This document shows positions 44,788 to 54,045 of a stretch of DNA of 64,000 bases, one piece after another (the stretch's first letter is position 1; each line of letters begins with the position of its first letter). Where the stretch lies: contig NZ_CAJHBQ010000002.1 in NCBI RefSeq assembly GCF_904846685.1, forward strand, positions 62,001-126,000. Direction: 5' to 3'. The position numbers and the translations under genes are program-made. This stretch comes from Psychrobacter submarinus. Lineage in GTDB: Bacteria; Pseudomonadota; Gammaproteobacteria; Pseudomonadales; Moraxellaceae. The notes below the pieces were generated by a model that saw nothing but the letters and a program-made list of their open reading frames with translations, was not told the origin of the DNA and did no database searches.

Positions 44788-45066
44788 AGGCTGCCTTTAT
44801 GAATCTTAGGGTTGAACGTTTTAAATCGTGCAATTGATAGTTTAAGTTTAAAAGCATTTCATAGTTTCGACGCATGTATTGTAGGGAGGGCGCGGGGTAA
44901 AGACAATAGTAACCGCGAGTGTTCATTTCCAATTAGCGATATAGAAAAATCAGTGACTGCGTAAACTGAGTATGAGATTCTATATAGTTCATGTTTTTGT
45001 TTCTGGTTTGGTATCGCTAGTAGATGTCAGCGTTAATAAGTGCTTACTTACGAATGAGAAGCGATT

Positions 45067-45075
45067 TGCTATAAT
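45067..45075 (+). promoter_or_regulatory. Extended -10 promoter candidate upstream of the queD-like gene
   Basis: TGCTATAAT (TGn plus perfect TATAAT), 86 bases before the ATG at 45161. No good -35, which extended -10 promoters do not need. Confidence 0.55.
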
Positions 45076-45160
45076 TAGCCATAAACCGATTCATAAACGC
45101 GGCAAACTCTTATTTATTAACATTTAGCACCATCGTGCTCACTGTTTTGGTCACCTTATT

Positions 45161-45763
45161 ATGCGTATACGTAAACTATTCAAATTTGAAAACGCTCACA
45201 TCGTTCGTAACTGTAGCTCTGAGCGCTGCAAACACTCCATCCATGGTCACAGCTATCAGATTGAGCTGATTTTAGAAGCCACCCGTCTAGACCATGGGCA
45301 AATGGTTTATGACTTTGGGCTACTAAAATCTTCGATCAAAGATATTATCGACAGCTTTGATCATGCCATTTGTTTTTGGAACAAAGACGATCCTGAATAT
45401 GTCGCAGCGTGTAAGAAATTTAGCGCACGTTGGATCAGCCTACCAGTCTCACCATCGGCAGAACAGTTTTCACGGGTGATATTTTTCTGGGCACAAGAAA
45501 TACTGCGCCAGACGCAAATGCAAAATGGTGAAGCAGATGTCAGTGTGTATTCAGTGATTGCCCATGAGACCGCGACGGGTTACGCGCAGTGTTTCGCCGA
45601 TGATGTGGCAAACGAGCAAATGGGTAAGCTGGTTTTAGAGGATTTTGAATTTAGTGAACAAGTTCGTGCTGAGTGGACGGACTCTGATCTGTATGCCAAG
45701 CTGATTCGCGGTGAAAGCTTCACCAACCCAACGGTGACTATGCAGGTTCAGACTGATGCATAA
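45161..45763 (+). CDS. queD: 6-carboxytetrahydropterin synthase family (QueD-like)
   Basis: T-fold enzyme of pterin/queuosine precursor synthesis. The zinc histidines are in FENAH (first) and HSIHGHSY (second and third); the CSSERCKH segment holds the catalytic cysteine region, and YDFG and FDHAI are conserved. HETATGYAQ resembles the late catalytic Glu motif. The protein is 200 residues against about 120 for E. coli QueD, with extra sequence mainly at the C-terminus. It overlaps tsaE by eight bases and so is coupled to it. No other que genes are in the window. Confidence 0.82.
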   Translation: MRIRKLFKFENAHIVRNCSSERCKHSIHGHSYQIELILEATRLDHGQMVYDFGLLKSSIKDIIDSFDHAICFWNKDDPEYVAACKKFSARWISLPVSPSAEQFSRVIFFWAQEILRQTQMQNGEADVSVYSVIAHETATGYAQCFADDVANEQMGKLVLEDFEFSEQVRAEWTDSDLYAKLIRGESFTNPTVTMQVQTDA

Positions 45764-46271
45764 TGATCAATCAATAGAAAACAGTGACACTGTGCAAACT
45801 TTGATACTGAACTCTGAGCAAGACACTCAGTCACTGGCTGAGCAATTAGCGACATTGCCGCTGACGGGCAGTGTATGGCTATCCGGGGATTTGGGCGCAG
45901 GCAAGACCACTTTGACACGTTATTGGCTACAAGCGTTAGGTCATAAAGGCGCGGTTAAAAGTCCGACTTACACCTTAGTGGAGCCTTATAGCATTGAGCA
46001 AAGCAATGGCACGATTAAGCCTGTTTATCATGCAGACCTATATCGTCTCCAAGATCCAGAAGAGCTATCTTTTATTGGTTTTGATGAGTATCTTGATGAG
46101 CCAAATGCGCTAGCTATTATAGAATGGGCGAGTCGCGCCGATAGCTATTTGCCGCCACCGGCTATATTTATCGATATGACGGAAGCCGATGACGGCGCGC
46201 GGCAGATTGAGTGTCGTCTCTCAAAAATAGGTCAAGCCCAAGGCTTAGACTTATCCACTTTGCACTTATAA
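45756..46271 (+). CDS. tsaE: tRNA threonylcarbamoyladenosine biosynthesis ATPase TsaE
   Basis: Small ATPase that partners TsaB and TsaD in making t6A in tRNA. The 171 residues have GDLGAGKTTLTR (Walker A), SPTYTLVEPY, HADLYRL and IIEWASRA. Its ATG overlaps the end of the queD-like gene by eight bases, which suggests translational coupling. mutL starts 21 bases downstream. In E. coli an amiB gene lies between tsaE and mutL; here it is absent. Confidence 0.92.
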   Translation: MHNDQSIENSDTVQTLILNSEQDTQSLAEQLATLPLTGSVWLSGDLGAGKTTLTRYWLQALGHKGAVKSPTYTLVEPYSIEQSNGTIKPVYHADLYRLQDPEELSFIGFDEYLDEPNALAIIEWASRADSYLPPPAIFIDMTEADDGARQIECRLSKIGQAQGLDLSTLHL

Positions 46272-46292
46272 CTCTGCACTCATAATTCTGTT

Positions 46293-48083
46293 ATGCTAGA
46301 AAATACCGCCATTAGTCGTATAAAAAAACTCTCGCCGCTACTGATCAATCAATTGGCGGCAGGCGAGGTGGTGACGCGTCCGGCCGCTGTGGTCAAAGAG
46401 CTGCTCGAGAACGCTATCGATGCCAAAGCCACACATATCGAGGTACATATCACTCAAGGCGGTATGGGAATGATACAGGTCGCGGACAATGGCGCGGGTA
46501 TCCATCCAGATGATATGGTAATGGCCATTACTCGCCACGCTACTAGCAAGGTCGCTGATGTGGCTAACCTACAAGGTATCCGTACGTTAGGGTTTCGCGG
46601 TGAGGCCTTAGCCGCTACGGCTGCAGTCTCACGCCTGACTTTGATCAGTAGTCATGATGACAATGGTATAGGTCGACAGCTGCAAGTCTCAGGTGTACTT
46701 GCTGAGGAGCCGCCCTTGACGCCAGTGGTGCACAACCGCGGCACCACAGTCACGATTAAAGATTTGTATTTTAATGTGCCTGCTAGGCGCGGCAATCTAA
46801 AGTCTATCGCTACTGAATTTGCTCATATTGAAACCATAGTCCGTGAGGTTGCTTTAGCGCGTGCTGATGTGACGCTCGTTCTTTTCCATGATAATAAAAA
46901 ACGTATCACCCTATCAGCAGATCGAGACGATGATACGACTAGCAGCGCCTCAGTAGCTAATATCCGCCAACATCTCCCTATCTCTCGACTAGAGCAAGCG
47001 CTAGGTTTAGCGCTACAAGAGAATGCTGTAGAAGTTGCTGTAGATTTATCAGGTCTACAGCAGCAGTACGCTGACTCGAGCAAGACAAGTCCATCAGCAA
47101 TGACGCCAGCGCAAGTTAGCGGTTGGTTGTGGCCAGCTATGCAGCCGCAGCCCAATCTCCCAAAGCTAATCTATGTCAATGGACGCTTAGTCAAAGAGGC
47201 CATTATCAGCAATCAGCTCCGGCAATTAGCAGCAAGTGCTGAGATTGCGGCGCTGGGGTACGCGTTATACTTTGAGCTGCCATTATCTTGGTTGAATGTT
47301 AATGTGCATCCTAGCAAACAGCGCATCAAAATCAGCTCTCTCAATAACATCGTGGCGCATCTGAGTTATGCTATCAGCAACAAGCTCAAAAGCGCAGTGA
47401 TAGACTATCCTTCGTTAGCATCATCAAGCCCAGAATTATTAGAGGACGAGATAAACGAAAATCAGCCTGATGACAGTGGGCATAATTTTTCGGCTTTTAA
47501 GCCGCAAGTACAGTCTGTTAAGCACTCTTATCAGCGCTCACAAGAGCCAGATACAGTTGCCAGTGGTGCCAATCAGGTAAATGACAACGCTGCGATAACG
47601 ACAGCAAGCGATAAACAGTCCAGTACTCCCTCAGTATTACCTACAATAAGTGGCAAGCGTTCAATGCCTTTGCCATACTGTTTAGAAGTGATTACTGACT
47701 TGTCAGAGTATGAGCTTGGAGCTTCAGAAGATCTTGTGGGCGCAGTGAACGATAATGTCCCTAGCGCTTTGTCACCTTGGCTATTGTTTTATGCTTTAGT
47801 GCACAATCAAGGACAATTAATGGTGATAACAGAAGCGGAGTGGCATCAGCGGTTCGCTCGGTTATTTACAGCCAATGATTATCGGCAGTCTCATAAATCA
47901 GCCAGTCAGTTGACAATAAACCAAGAGATTAATGCGCAGATTAGCCATTACGCGGCACAAATGTCGACGCCAGATTTGCAAGCTTTTACCTCAGATATTA
48001 TAGAGATACTCACGACCAAAGCCATTGTACGGACAGATAGCAAACCGTTAATTGGCTTATTATTATCGTCCGCTTTAGCTTAA
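46293..48083 (+). CDS. mutL: DNA mismatch repair protein MutL
   Basis: Couples MutS recognition to strand incision. The GHKL ATPase core is clear: INQLAAGEVVTRPAAVVKEL, LENAIDA, QVADNGAGI, TLGFRGEAL and GTTVTIKDLYFNVPARR within the first 170 residues. The C-terminal dimerisation part starts after a variable Ser/Gln/Asn-rich linker (about 375-450). Length 596 is within family range. No endonuclease motif DQHAxxER is seen near the C-terminus, consistent with a methyl-directed-type MutL, though this is inferred by eye. Confidence 0.94.
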   Translation: MLENTAISRIKKLSPLLINQLAAGEVVTRPAAVVKELLENAIDAKATHIEVHITQGGMGMIQVADNGAGIHPDDMVMAITRHATSKVADVANLQGIRTLGFRGEALAATAAVSRLTLISSHDDNGIGRQLQVSGVLAEEPPLTPVVHNRGTTVTIKDLYFNVPARRGNLKSIATEFAHIETIVREVALARADVTLVLFHDNKKRITLSADRDDDTTSSASVANIRQHLPISRLEQALGLALQENAVEVAVDLSGLQQQYADSSKTSPSAMTPAQVSGWLWPAMQPQPNLPKLIYVNGRLVKEAIISNQLRQLAASAEIAALGYALYFELPLSWLNVNVHPSKQRIKISSLNNIVAHLSYAISNKLKSAVIDYPSLASSSPELLEDEINENQPDDSGHNFSAFKPQVQSVKHSYQRSQEPDTVASGANQVNDNAAITTASDKQSSTPSVLPTISGKRSMPLPYCLEVITDLSEYELGASEDLVGAVNDNVPSALSPWLLFYALVHNQGQLMVITEAEWHQRFARLFTANDYRQSHKSASQLTINQEINAQISHYAAQMSTPDLQAFTSDIIEILTTKAIVRTDSKPLIGLLLSSALA

Positions 48084-48118
48084 TCGTATTTAGCTTTATG
48101 CTGTCACACTCTTTATTA

Positions 48119-48421
48119 GGGCGTGTTGAACATTCGACCATGGCACTGACAGAGACTATTTTTTAGGCGATTTGCAGATAAAAATTATAAGTTTAGTCGT
48201 TCTAAGCGTCTATTTTTAACGATGAAGCGGCAAAAAATAGTCCTGTCCCTGTTGTTGTCGTGAGGGCTGATGCTAAAATCGCCCTAGTCGTTGCGACTGT
48301 TTAAATAAAATCAGCTAGCCAATGCAATAAGCATTACCTGCAATTTTAACGACGACTAGAACACAGCTTTGATTAACTAGTAGCTATCAGCAGTGCGCAC
48401 TTGTGAATGTTCAACACGCCC
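48119..48421 (-). mobile_element. TA-flanked palindromic MITE, copy 6 (303 bp)
   Basis: Opposite orientation to copies 1-5 and 8 (the right lobe comes first). Perfect terminal repeats and TA flanks. It ends 32 bases before the miaA ATG and starts 35 bases after mutL, splitting the usual mutL-miaA contact. Confidence 0.95.
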
Positions 48422-48453
48422 TAAATGGTTAAACTCTTTTTATAGGCAACTTT

Positions 48454-49596
48454 ATGTCAGACGCTCCTCATCCTATGTCAGATAATAGCGTCATTTGCTT
48501 AATGGCGCCAACGGCGAGTGGCAAGACCGCTTTAGCTTATGAGCTTTATGATAGTGGTCGTTATGAGCTTATCTCAGTAGATTCTGCGCTTATTTATCGT
48601 GGGATGGATATTGGCACCGCTAAACCTACGGCTGCAGAATTACAGCGTTATCCGCATCATTTAGTCGATATTATTGATCCAACACAAAGCTATAGCGTCG
48701 CGGAGTTTGTCAGCGATGTTGAGTGCCTGATTGATGAGTATCATGCAAAAGGTAAAATCCCGTTGTTAGTGGGCGGTACGATGATGTACTACATGGCACT
48801 AATAGAAGGCCTGTCGCCTGTTCCGGATAGCGATGAGCAGGTACGCAGGCAAGTCGAGCAGTGGCGACAAACAGCAGGTATTGGCGCTTTATACGATTAT
48901 TTGGCTGACGTCGATCCTCAGAGCCATCAACGGTTAGCGCCTGCTGATACGCAGCGAATCACGCGAGCCGTCGAGGTATATAAACAAACCAATGTTCCAA
49001 TAAGCGACTGGCAACATCAACCCAAACAAGCATTGGCCCATAATCCTAACCAGCAGTGGCATGTCTTATCCGTGCTACCGGAGCGTTCTTGGTTACATGA
49101 GCGCATTCATCAACGTTTAGATATTATGTGGCAAGAAGGCTTAGTGGATGAGGTAATCGGTTTACTTGAGCGCTATCCGCTGACCCCAAATATGCCTGCC
49201 ATGCGCTGCGTGGGCTATCGTCAAGTGCTTGAATATTTAGTGCATATCGACCATCCAGTCTTTGAGCGCGCGCATTTAGATAAGTCGCTGTTTTATGAGG
49301 CTTTTGCTAATAGTACAGATGACAAGGTTAAGGTGTCTAATAACTCTGCAAAACCGATGCAGTCTCAGCAGCAGCATCTCGCTTGTGAAGCGATGCAAAA
49401 TAAGGCATTATATGCTACCAGACAGCTGGCTAAGCGCCAGTACACTTGGCTGCGTAAGTTGTCCAAAGGCTTAGCGGTAGCAAATCAGTCCGCTATAGCG
49501 CCTGCACAAATTGATACAAGCATTACTGATACGCAACACAACATAGTCATAAGCTCATTTACTTCTATCGAGCAAGTGAGAGATTATTTAGGGTAG
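48454..49596 (+). CDS. miaA: tRNA dimethylallyltransferase
   Basis: Adds the isopentenyl group to A37 of tRNAs reading UNN codons. The 380 residues show MAPTASGKTALA (P-loop), SVDSALIYRGMDIGTAKP, PLLVGGTMMYY, TQRITRAVEVYK and GYRQVLEYL. It is about 60 residues longer than E. coli MiaA, with a Lys/Gln-rich insert before ATRQLAKRQYTWLRKL and a C-terminal extension. hfq follows, the conserved miaA-hfq order. MITE copy 6 is directly upstream; the ribosome site is weak. Confidence 0.94.
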   Translation: MSDAPHPMSDNSVICLMAPTASGKTALAYELYDSGRYELISVDSALIYRGMDIGTAKPTAAELQRYPHHLVDIIDPTQSYSVAEFVSDVECLIDEYHAKGKIPLLVGGTMMYYMALIEGLSPVPDSDEQVRRQVEQWRQTAGIGALYDYLADVDPQSHQRLAPADTQRITRAVEVYKQTNVPISDWQHQPKQALAHNPNQQWHVLSVLPERSWLHERIHQRLDIMWQEGLVDEVIGLLERYPLTPNMPAMRCVGYRQVLEYLVHIDHPVFERAHLDKSLFYEAFANSTDDKVKVSNNSAKPMQSQQQHLACEAMQNKALYATRQLAKRQYTWLRKLSKGLAVANQSAIAPAQIDTSITDTQHNIVISSFTSIEQVRDYLG

Positions 49597-49650
49597 CCGC
49601 TACAGTACATTTATATAGCATCGCTATTTTGTATAGATAGATTAGTACAA

Positions 49651-49684
49651 ATAGAATTAGCTAAAGAATAGAATTAGCTAAAGA
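49651..49684. repeat. 17-bp perfect tandem duplication in the miaA-hfq gap
   Basis: ATAGAATTAGCTAAAGA occurs twice head to tail. It lies 180 bases upstream of hfq. Confidence 0.92.
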
Positions 49685-49784
49685 GTAGTATGGTTGAATC
49701 GTTTTTATAACATTACGTAAGAAATGATGTGTAAGAAACGATTATATTAAATAACGATAAACGACAATAGAGCAGGGTGTTAAC

Positions 49785-49793
49785 TGTTATAAT
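49785..49793 (+). promoter_or_regulatory. Candidate extended -10 promoter for hfq
   Basis: TGTTATAAT (TGn plus TATAAT), about 70 bases before the hfq ATG. A further TATAAA occurs near 49813. No matching -35 seen. Confidence 0.45.
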
Positions 49794-49863
49794 TTAGACT
49801 GATTTTTCTTAGTATAAAATCACAGTACATTACAATAAAATAATAACTATTAGGAGAATTTTT

Positions 49864-50412
49864 ATGTCAAAAGGACAGACTCTACAAGATCCATTTTTGA
49901 ACTCATTGCGCAAAGACCGTATTCCAGTGTCCATTTTTCTAGTGAATGGCATTAAGCTACAAGGCCAGATTGAGTCTTTTGACCAATATGTGGTGTTATT
50001 AAAAAATACCGTTAGCCAAATGGTCTATAAGCATGCCATATCGACAGTAGTACCAGCGCGAAACCCTCGTAGCAGTACAGCGTCATCTTCTAGTAGCAGC
50101 GCACAATCCTCAGGCTCGGCTAGTGGCTACCAAGGCGGCGGCTTTGACCGAGGTAATCAAGCGGGCGGTATGAGTAGTGGCTACGAAGAGCGCGGCTTCC
50201 CTGCAAATCGTAGCGGCTTTAATCGTAGCGGTTTTGGACAAGATCGCGGGTTTGAGCGCGGCGGCTTTGGCCAAGACTCTAATCGTAGCGGCTTTGGAGC
50301 AAGCTCTGATCGAACGGGCTTTGGTCAGGATCGCGGCTTTGAAAACCCAGGCGAGAATACCGGCCTAAATGATACGCCAAAAGAGGACTTTAACGATAGC
50401 GACAATCATTAA
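49864..50412 (+). CDS. hfq: RNA chaperone Hfq with long glycine-rich tail
   Basis: Hexameric Sm-like protein that pairs small RNAs with mRNAs. The Sm core (residues 1-65) has [31 protein letters not shown] and [11 protein letters not shown] tail of about 115 residues follows, first Ser-rich, then repeats of the type [13 protein letters not shown] and GGFGQD. This tail is typical of Moraxellaceae and about three times longer than in E. coli. AGGAG precedes the ATG at a normal distance, and a terminator follows. Confidence 0.95.
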   Translation: MSKGQTLQDPFLNSLRKDRIPVSIFLVNGIKLQGQIESFDQYVVLLKNTVSQMVYKHAISTVVPARNPRSSTASSSSSSAQSSGSASGYQGGGFDRGNQAGGMSSGYEERGFPANRSGFNRSGFGQDRGFERGGFGQDSNRSGFGASSDRTGFGQDRGFENPGENTGLNDTPKEDFNDSDNH

Positions 50413-50485
50413 TCGCCATTATTCTTTCAAGTTTCCTAGGTCAGTTGGTATGGCCGATAGTTTCATGAAGCTGTTGTAGTAAATG

Positions 50486-50515
50486 AAGACCTACTCACGC
50501 AGTGGGTCTTTTTTG
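50486..50515 (+). terminator. Rho-independent terminator of hfq
   Basis: AGACCTACT-CACGC-AGTGGGTCT with a T run; one G-T pair. Confidence 0.88.
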
Positions 50516-50615
50516 TATTTGCTCAACACATTATTGATCCCATTTAGAGCGCGGTTACTAAAGTAGTCGATAATATAGTAAAATAGGCCATCAAATAATC
50601 AATAATGAGTTATAT

Positions 50616-51608
50616 ATGAATAGCGGTAAAAGTCATCTCACTCATGAGCAGTTTATAGCGACTGCTATTGAAGCTATCAACACAGAAAAAACCGCCTTAG
50701 CGCTACTAACCGAGCAAATAGACGATCGGTTTGCTCAGGCTTGCGATATTATTTTGGCCTGCCAAGGACGCTTAGTGGTCACTGGCATGGGTAAGTCAGG
50801 ACTGATCGGTCGCAAAATAGCCGCAACCTTTGCTTCTACGGGCACGCCGGCATTTTTTATGCATCCAGGAGAGGCCGGACATGGCGACCTAGGAATGCTA
50901 GTGCGCGGTGATGTGTTATTGGCCATCTCCAACTCGGGTGAGTCTGATGAGATCAAAACCCTACTCCCTGTCGTCAAGCGCCTTGGCATACCGCTCATTA
51001 GCATCAGCCGCGACAAGCGGGGGATGTTGCCTCGAGCGGCTGATGTCGTATTGACCTTAGGTCAGTCGCAAGAGGCGTGCCCGCTTAATTTAGCGCCAAC
51101 CTCGAGTACGACCGCAACGCTCGCTTTGGGCGATGCATTAGCAGTGGCTTTAGTGCATGCGCGTAATTTCACTTCAGAGGATTTTGCGCTATCGCATCCT
51201 GCCGGTGCCCTTGGGCGTCAGCTATTAACGCGGGTTGAGGATCTGATGCACACCAGTAGTGAAAACCTGCCTTTAGTCAATCAGCAGGCGGTTCTCAACG
51301 AAGCGCTGTTTACCATGACTAATGGTCGTTTAGGTATGACGGTAGTCGTCGATGATAAAGATAAAGTAGTTGGGGTGTTTACCGATGGCGACTTACGCCG
51401 AGTACTTGAAAAAGGCATCGATTTGGCCACGCCGATGCGCGAGATTATGACTACAAATCCGCGTCATGTCAGTAAAACCATGCGCGCCTCTGATGCCTTA
51501 AGTGTGATGAATGAAAATGCGATCAGTCAGCTATTGGTAATGGATGAACAAGGTCATCTAGATGCTATTATTACCGTTCATGACTTATTGCAAGCAGGGG
51601 TAAAATAA
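50616..51608 (+). CDS. kdsD: Arabinose-5-phosphate isomerase
   Basis: Makes D-arabinose 5-phosphate for Kdo. The 330 residues comprise a SIS domain (VTGMGKSGLIGRKIAATFAS, ISNSGESDEIK, SATA-like TSSTTATLALGDALAVAL) and two C-terminal CBS repeats (EDLMHTSSENLP, REIMTTNPRHVS). Length equals E. coli KdsD. It heads the kds-lpt group but is separated from kdsC by MITE copy 7. Confidence 0.93.
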   Translation: MNSGKSHLTHEQFIATAIEAINTEKTALALLTEQIDDRFAQACDIILACQGRLVVTGMGKSGLIGRKIAATFASTGTPAFFMHPGEAGHGDLGMLVRGDVLLAISNSGESDEIKTLLPVVKRLGIPLISISRDKRGMLPRAADVVLTLGQSQEACPLNLAPTSSTTATLALGDALAVALVHARNFTSEDFALSHPAGALGRQLLTRVEDLMHTSSENLPLVNQQAVLNEALFTMTNGRLGMTVVVDDKDKVVGVFTDGDLRRVLEKGIDLATPMREIMTTNPRHVSKTMRASDALSVMNENAISQLLVMDEQGHLDAIITVHDLLQAGVK

Positions 51609-51645
51609 CCCCCTCTCACTGAGCATAAATTATAAATAAAAACTA

Positions 51646-51948
51646 GGGCGTGTTGAACCTTCGACCATGGCACTGACAGCGACTATTTTTTAGGCGATTT
51701 GCAGATAAAAATGGTAAGTTTAGTCATTCTAAGCGTCTATTTTTAACGATGAAGCGGCAAAAAAGAGTCCTGTCCCTGTTGTTGTCGTGAGGGCTGATGC
51801 TAAAATCGCCCTAGTCGTTGTGACTGTTTAAATAAAATCAGCTAGCCAATGCAATAAGCATTACCTGCAATTTTAACGACGACTAGAACACAGCTTTGAT
51901 AAACTAGTAGCGATCAGCAGTGCGCATTTGTGAATGTTCAACACGCCC
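51646..51948 (-). mobile_element. TA-flanked palindromic MITE, copy 7 (303 bp)
   Basis: Same orientation as copy 6. One base differs in the left terminal repeat (GAACC for GAACA). TA flanks. It lies inside the kdsD-kdsC gap, starting 38 bases after kdsD and ending 19 bases before the kdsC ATG. Confidence 0.95.
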
Positions 51949-51967
51949 TAATAATAAGAGGTAGCCT

Positions 51968-52543
51968 ATGCAAGATTTAATCGAAAAAGCCGGTAAAGTT
52001 AAAATGCTAGTGTTAGATGTCGATGGTATTTTGTCCAATGGGCAGATTATTTATGATGCAAACGGGGTTGAAATCAAAGCTTTTTCGGTACAAGATGGCG
52101 TAGGTATCAAGGCATTAGCACGTTATGGTATTTTGACCGCGATTATCACCGGTCGTCGTAGTCCTATGGTAGACAAACGCGCCAAAGAGATAGGTATCGA
52201 TTATGTAGTGCAAGGCCGAGATGATAAAGTTGTGGCGCTAAAAGAGCTGATGACTATGGTGGATAAAGCTGCTGATATCACCACAGCAGACTGTGCTTAT
52301 ATGGGGGATGACTTGCCAGATATAAAGGCGATGCAAACAGTCGGGTTTGCGGCCACAGTACCTAATGCGCATTCCGAAGTTATCAATCGCAGTGATATGG
52401 TCACTACGCGCGCGGGCGGTTACGGTGCGGTGCGTGAGATATGTGACCTTATTTTGAAAGGTCACGGGCATTACGAAGCGTACATTGCAGGCTATACCTT
52501 AGAGGGTAGTGCTCCCCACAGTGCAGTGTCATCAGTAGGATAA
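51968..52543 (+). CDS. kdsC: 3-deoxy-D-manno-octulosonate 8-phosphate phosphatase
   Basis: HAD-type phosphatase releasing Kdo. The 191 residues show LDVDGILSNGQIIY (motif I with nucleophile Asp), ITGRRSPMVDKRAKEIGIDYVVQG (motif II) and YMGDDLPDIKAM (motif IV). No cap domain, as expected. AGAGGTAGCC precedes the ATG. lptC begins six bases after the stop, so the two are coupled. Confidence 0.94.
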   Translation: MQDLIEKAGKVKMLVLDVDGILSNGQIIYDANGVEIKAFSVQDGVGIKALARYGILTAIITGRRSPMVDKRAKEIGIDYVVQGRDDKVVALKELMTMVDKAADITTADCAYMGDDLPDIKAMQTVGFAATVPNAHSEVINRSDMVTTRAGGYGAVREICDLILKGHGHYEAYIAGYTLEGSAPHSAVSSVG

Positions 52544-52549
52544 ATTATA

Positions 52550-53146
52550 GTGAATACTCGTGTCTTAATCATCTTGGCCCTAATCATCGCTGGTATCGCA
52601 GGATGGTTTTTTCAGCAGCAAGCAGAAGTAACGCCGCCAGTGAGTGTGGGTCCCTCAGAAGTGGACTACGAAGCTACTGATATTAAGGCGGTACAGACTA
52701 ATGAGCAAGGCGAAACAGAGTATGAGCTCAACGCTGAATCGCTAAGGCATGATCCTAATACTAATCAGGACATAATGTCCGGTATTACTATGAACTGGGA
52801 GCCATCAGCTAAGCAGCTGTACCGTATTGAGTCAGGAACAGCAACGGTCAATCAAGAAACCGGTGAGCTACATCTGTACGGCGGCTTTAGTTTAGCTAGC
52901 CAAGATCAGCAAAAAACCACCAAAAATGGTGAGAAAATAGCGCCTATAACCGTGACAGGTGAAGCATTAAAAGGTAATACCCAATCAAAGCAAGTTTATA
53001 GTGAGCAGCCCGTACAAGTCGTCCAAGGCGCCAATCGTTTTGAAGCGGCTAGCATGACAGCCAATCTAGAAACGGGCGAGTATGAGTTTGAGCAAGTGGC
53101 CGTAATGTTTACTCCTGCTGAGCGTCAGGATAAGGCGCTTTTTTAA
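52550..53146 (+). CDS. lptC: LPS export ABC system protein LptC
   Basis: Single-pass inner-membrane protein linking LptB2FG to LptA. The start GTG lies six bases after kdsC. One N-terminal membrane helix (VLIILALIIAGIAGWFF) precedes a periplasmic beta-jellyroll of about 165 residues with IKAVQTNEQGETEYELNAESL, HLYGGF and EAASMTANLETGEY, typical of LptC. Length 198 against 191 in E. coli. Confidence 0.9.
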   Translation: MNTRVLIILALIIAGIAGWFFQQQAEVTPPVSVGPSEVDYEATDIKAVQTNEQGETEYELNAESLRHDPNTNQDIMSGITMNWEPSAKQLYRIESGTATVNQETGELHLYGGFSLASQDQQKTTKNGEKIAPITVTGEALKGNTQSKQVYSEQPVQVVQGANRFEAASMTANLETGEYEFEQVAVMFTPAERQDKALF

Positions 53147-53324
53147 CTCAGTATATTTAATTTTAAAGCGCTTTAACTATAAGTTATGAAATGTAAGTTG
53201 TTAACTATAAACTACCTTTCATTATAAAAATTTTAAAGTATAAAACGTCTAAAGTATAAAACCGTTATTGAATAATCACGACTACTGCTGCTTTTCATAC
53301 CTATCATAAAAAGAGTATCCAAAC

Positions 53325-53891
53325 ATGAAATCAAGTCTTTTGCCTATAGTTCGTGCGCTAGCGCCCAAGCTATCAGCAGCATCTCATATAAGCGCCCTTC
53401 CAGTAGTTATGCTGCTAGCTCTGCCTATCTATAGCCATGCGCTACCTTCTGATGCCAATCAGCCTATCAAGCTACTTGCCGATCGTGCCACGTATAGCGA
53501 GAGTACTGGCGTAACGAGCTATTCAGGAACAGTGGTTATTACCCAAGGCACGCTCAAATTAACAGCGGATAATATTACGGTCAATCTCTCAGAGCAGCGC
53601 AGCATCCAATCAGCTGTGGCAACCGGTCGACCGGCGACGATGCAGCAAGTGGTGACCGCCGAAAAAGGCTTAGCAAAAGGCCGCGCTAATAAGATTGATT
53701 ATAATGCGGTCACTGGCATCATGACTTTGACCGGCAATGCAAAATTAACGCAAAACGGTGCAAGCTTTGCAGGTAATGTGATTCGTTATAGTCTCAAAGC
53801 AGGGGATGTCGAGGCGACAGCGGGCGGTAATCAGCGCGTAGAATTGATCTTCCCGCCTAATAATAATACCAATCAGACGGGCATACGTTAG
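53325..53891 (+). CDS. lptA: LPS transport periplasmic protein LptA
   Basis: Forms the periplasmic bridge that carries LPS to the outer membrane. 188 residues with a long signal peptide (cut after SHA, about residue 39), then QPIKLLADRATYSESTGVTSYSGTV, ADNITV, KGRANKIDYN and GNAKLTQNGASFAGNVIRY, the repeated strands of the jellyroll. It lies 178 bases after lptC; that gap is AT-rich, and a separate promoter is possible. Confidence 0.92.
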   Translation: MKSSLLPIVRALAPKLSAASHISALPVVMLLALPIYSHALPSDANQPIKLLADRATYSESTGVTSYSGTVVITQGTLKLTADNITVNLSEQRSIQSAVATGRPATMQQVVTAEKGLAKGRANKIDYNAVTGIMTLTGNAKLTQNGASFAGNVIRYSLKAGDVEATAGGNQRVELIFPPNNNTNQTGIR

Positions 53892-54045
53892 TTTACAGCC
53901 ATTATTAAAACAGCCACTACTAAAATAACCACTACCTAAGACAAGTAGCGCATTATATTACGCCGGTAGCCTAATTATCGTTTTAAATTGACGCGTCTAG
54001 ATAAGCGCTAAAGTGTATAAGACTTAAATAGAGCATGAGTAAGTT

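Larger units (their letters stand above)
44524..45160. other. 637-base region without an intact gene
   Basis: Contains the possible gene fragment at 44609-44787 and an open frame on the minus strand (44729-44932) that I do not trust. The last 100 bases hold the promoter-like TGCTATAAT before the queD-like gene. Confidence 0.6.

Noticed and set aside
44729-44932. 67-residue open frame on the minus strand
   Set aside because: No ribosome site, no recognisable family, odd composition, and it overlaps a better candidate remnant in another frame.
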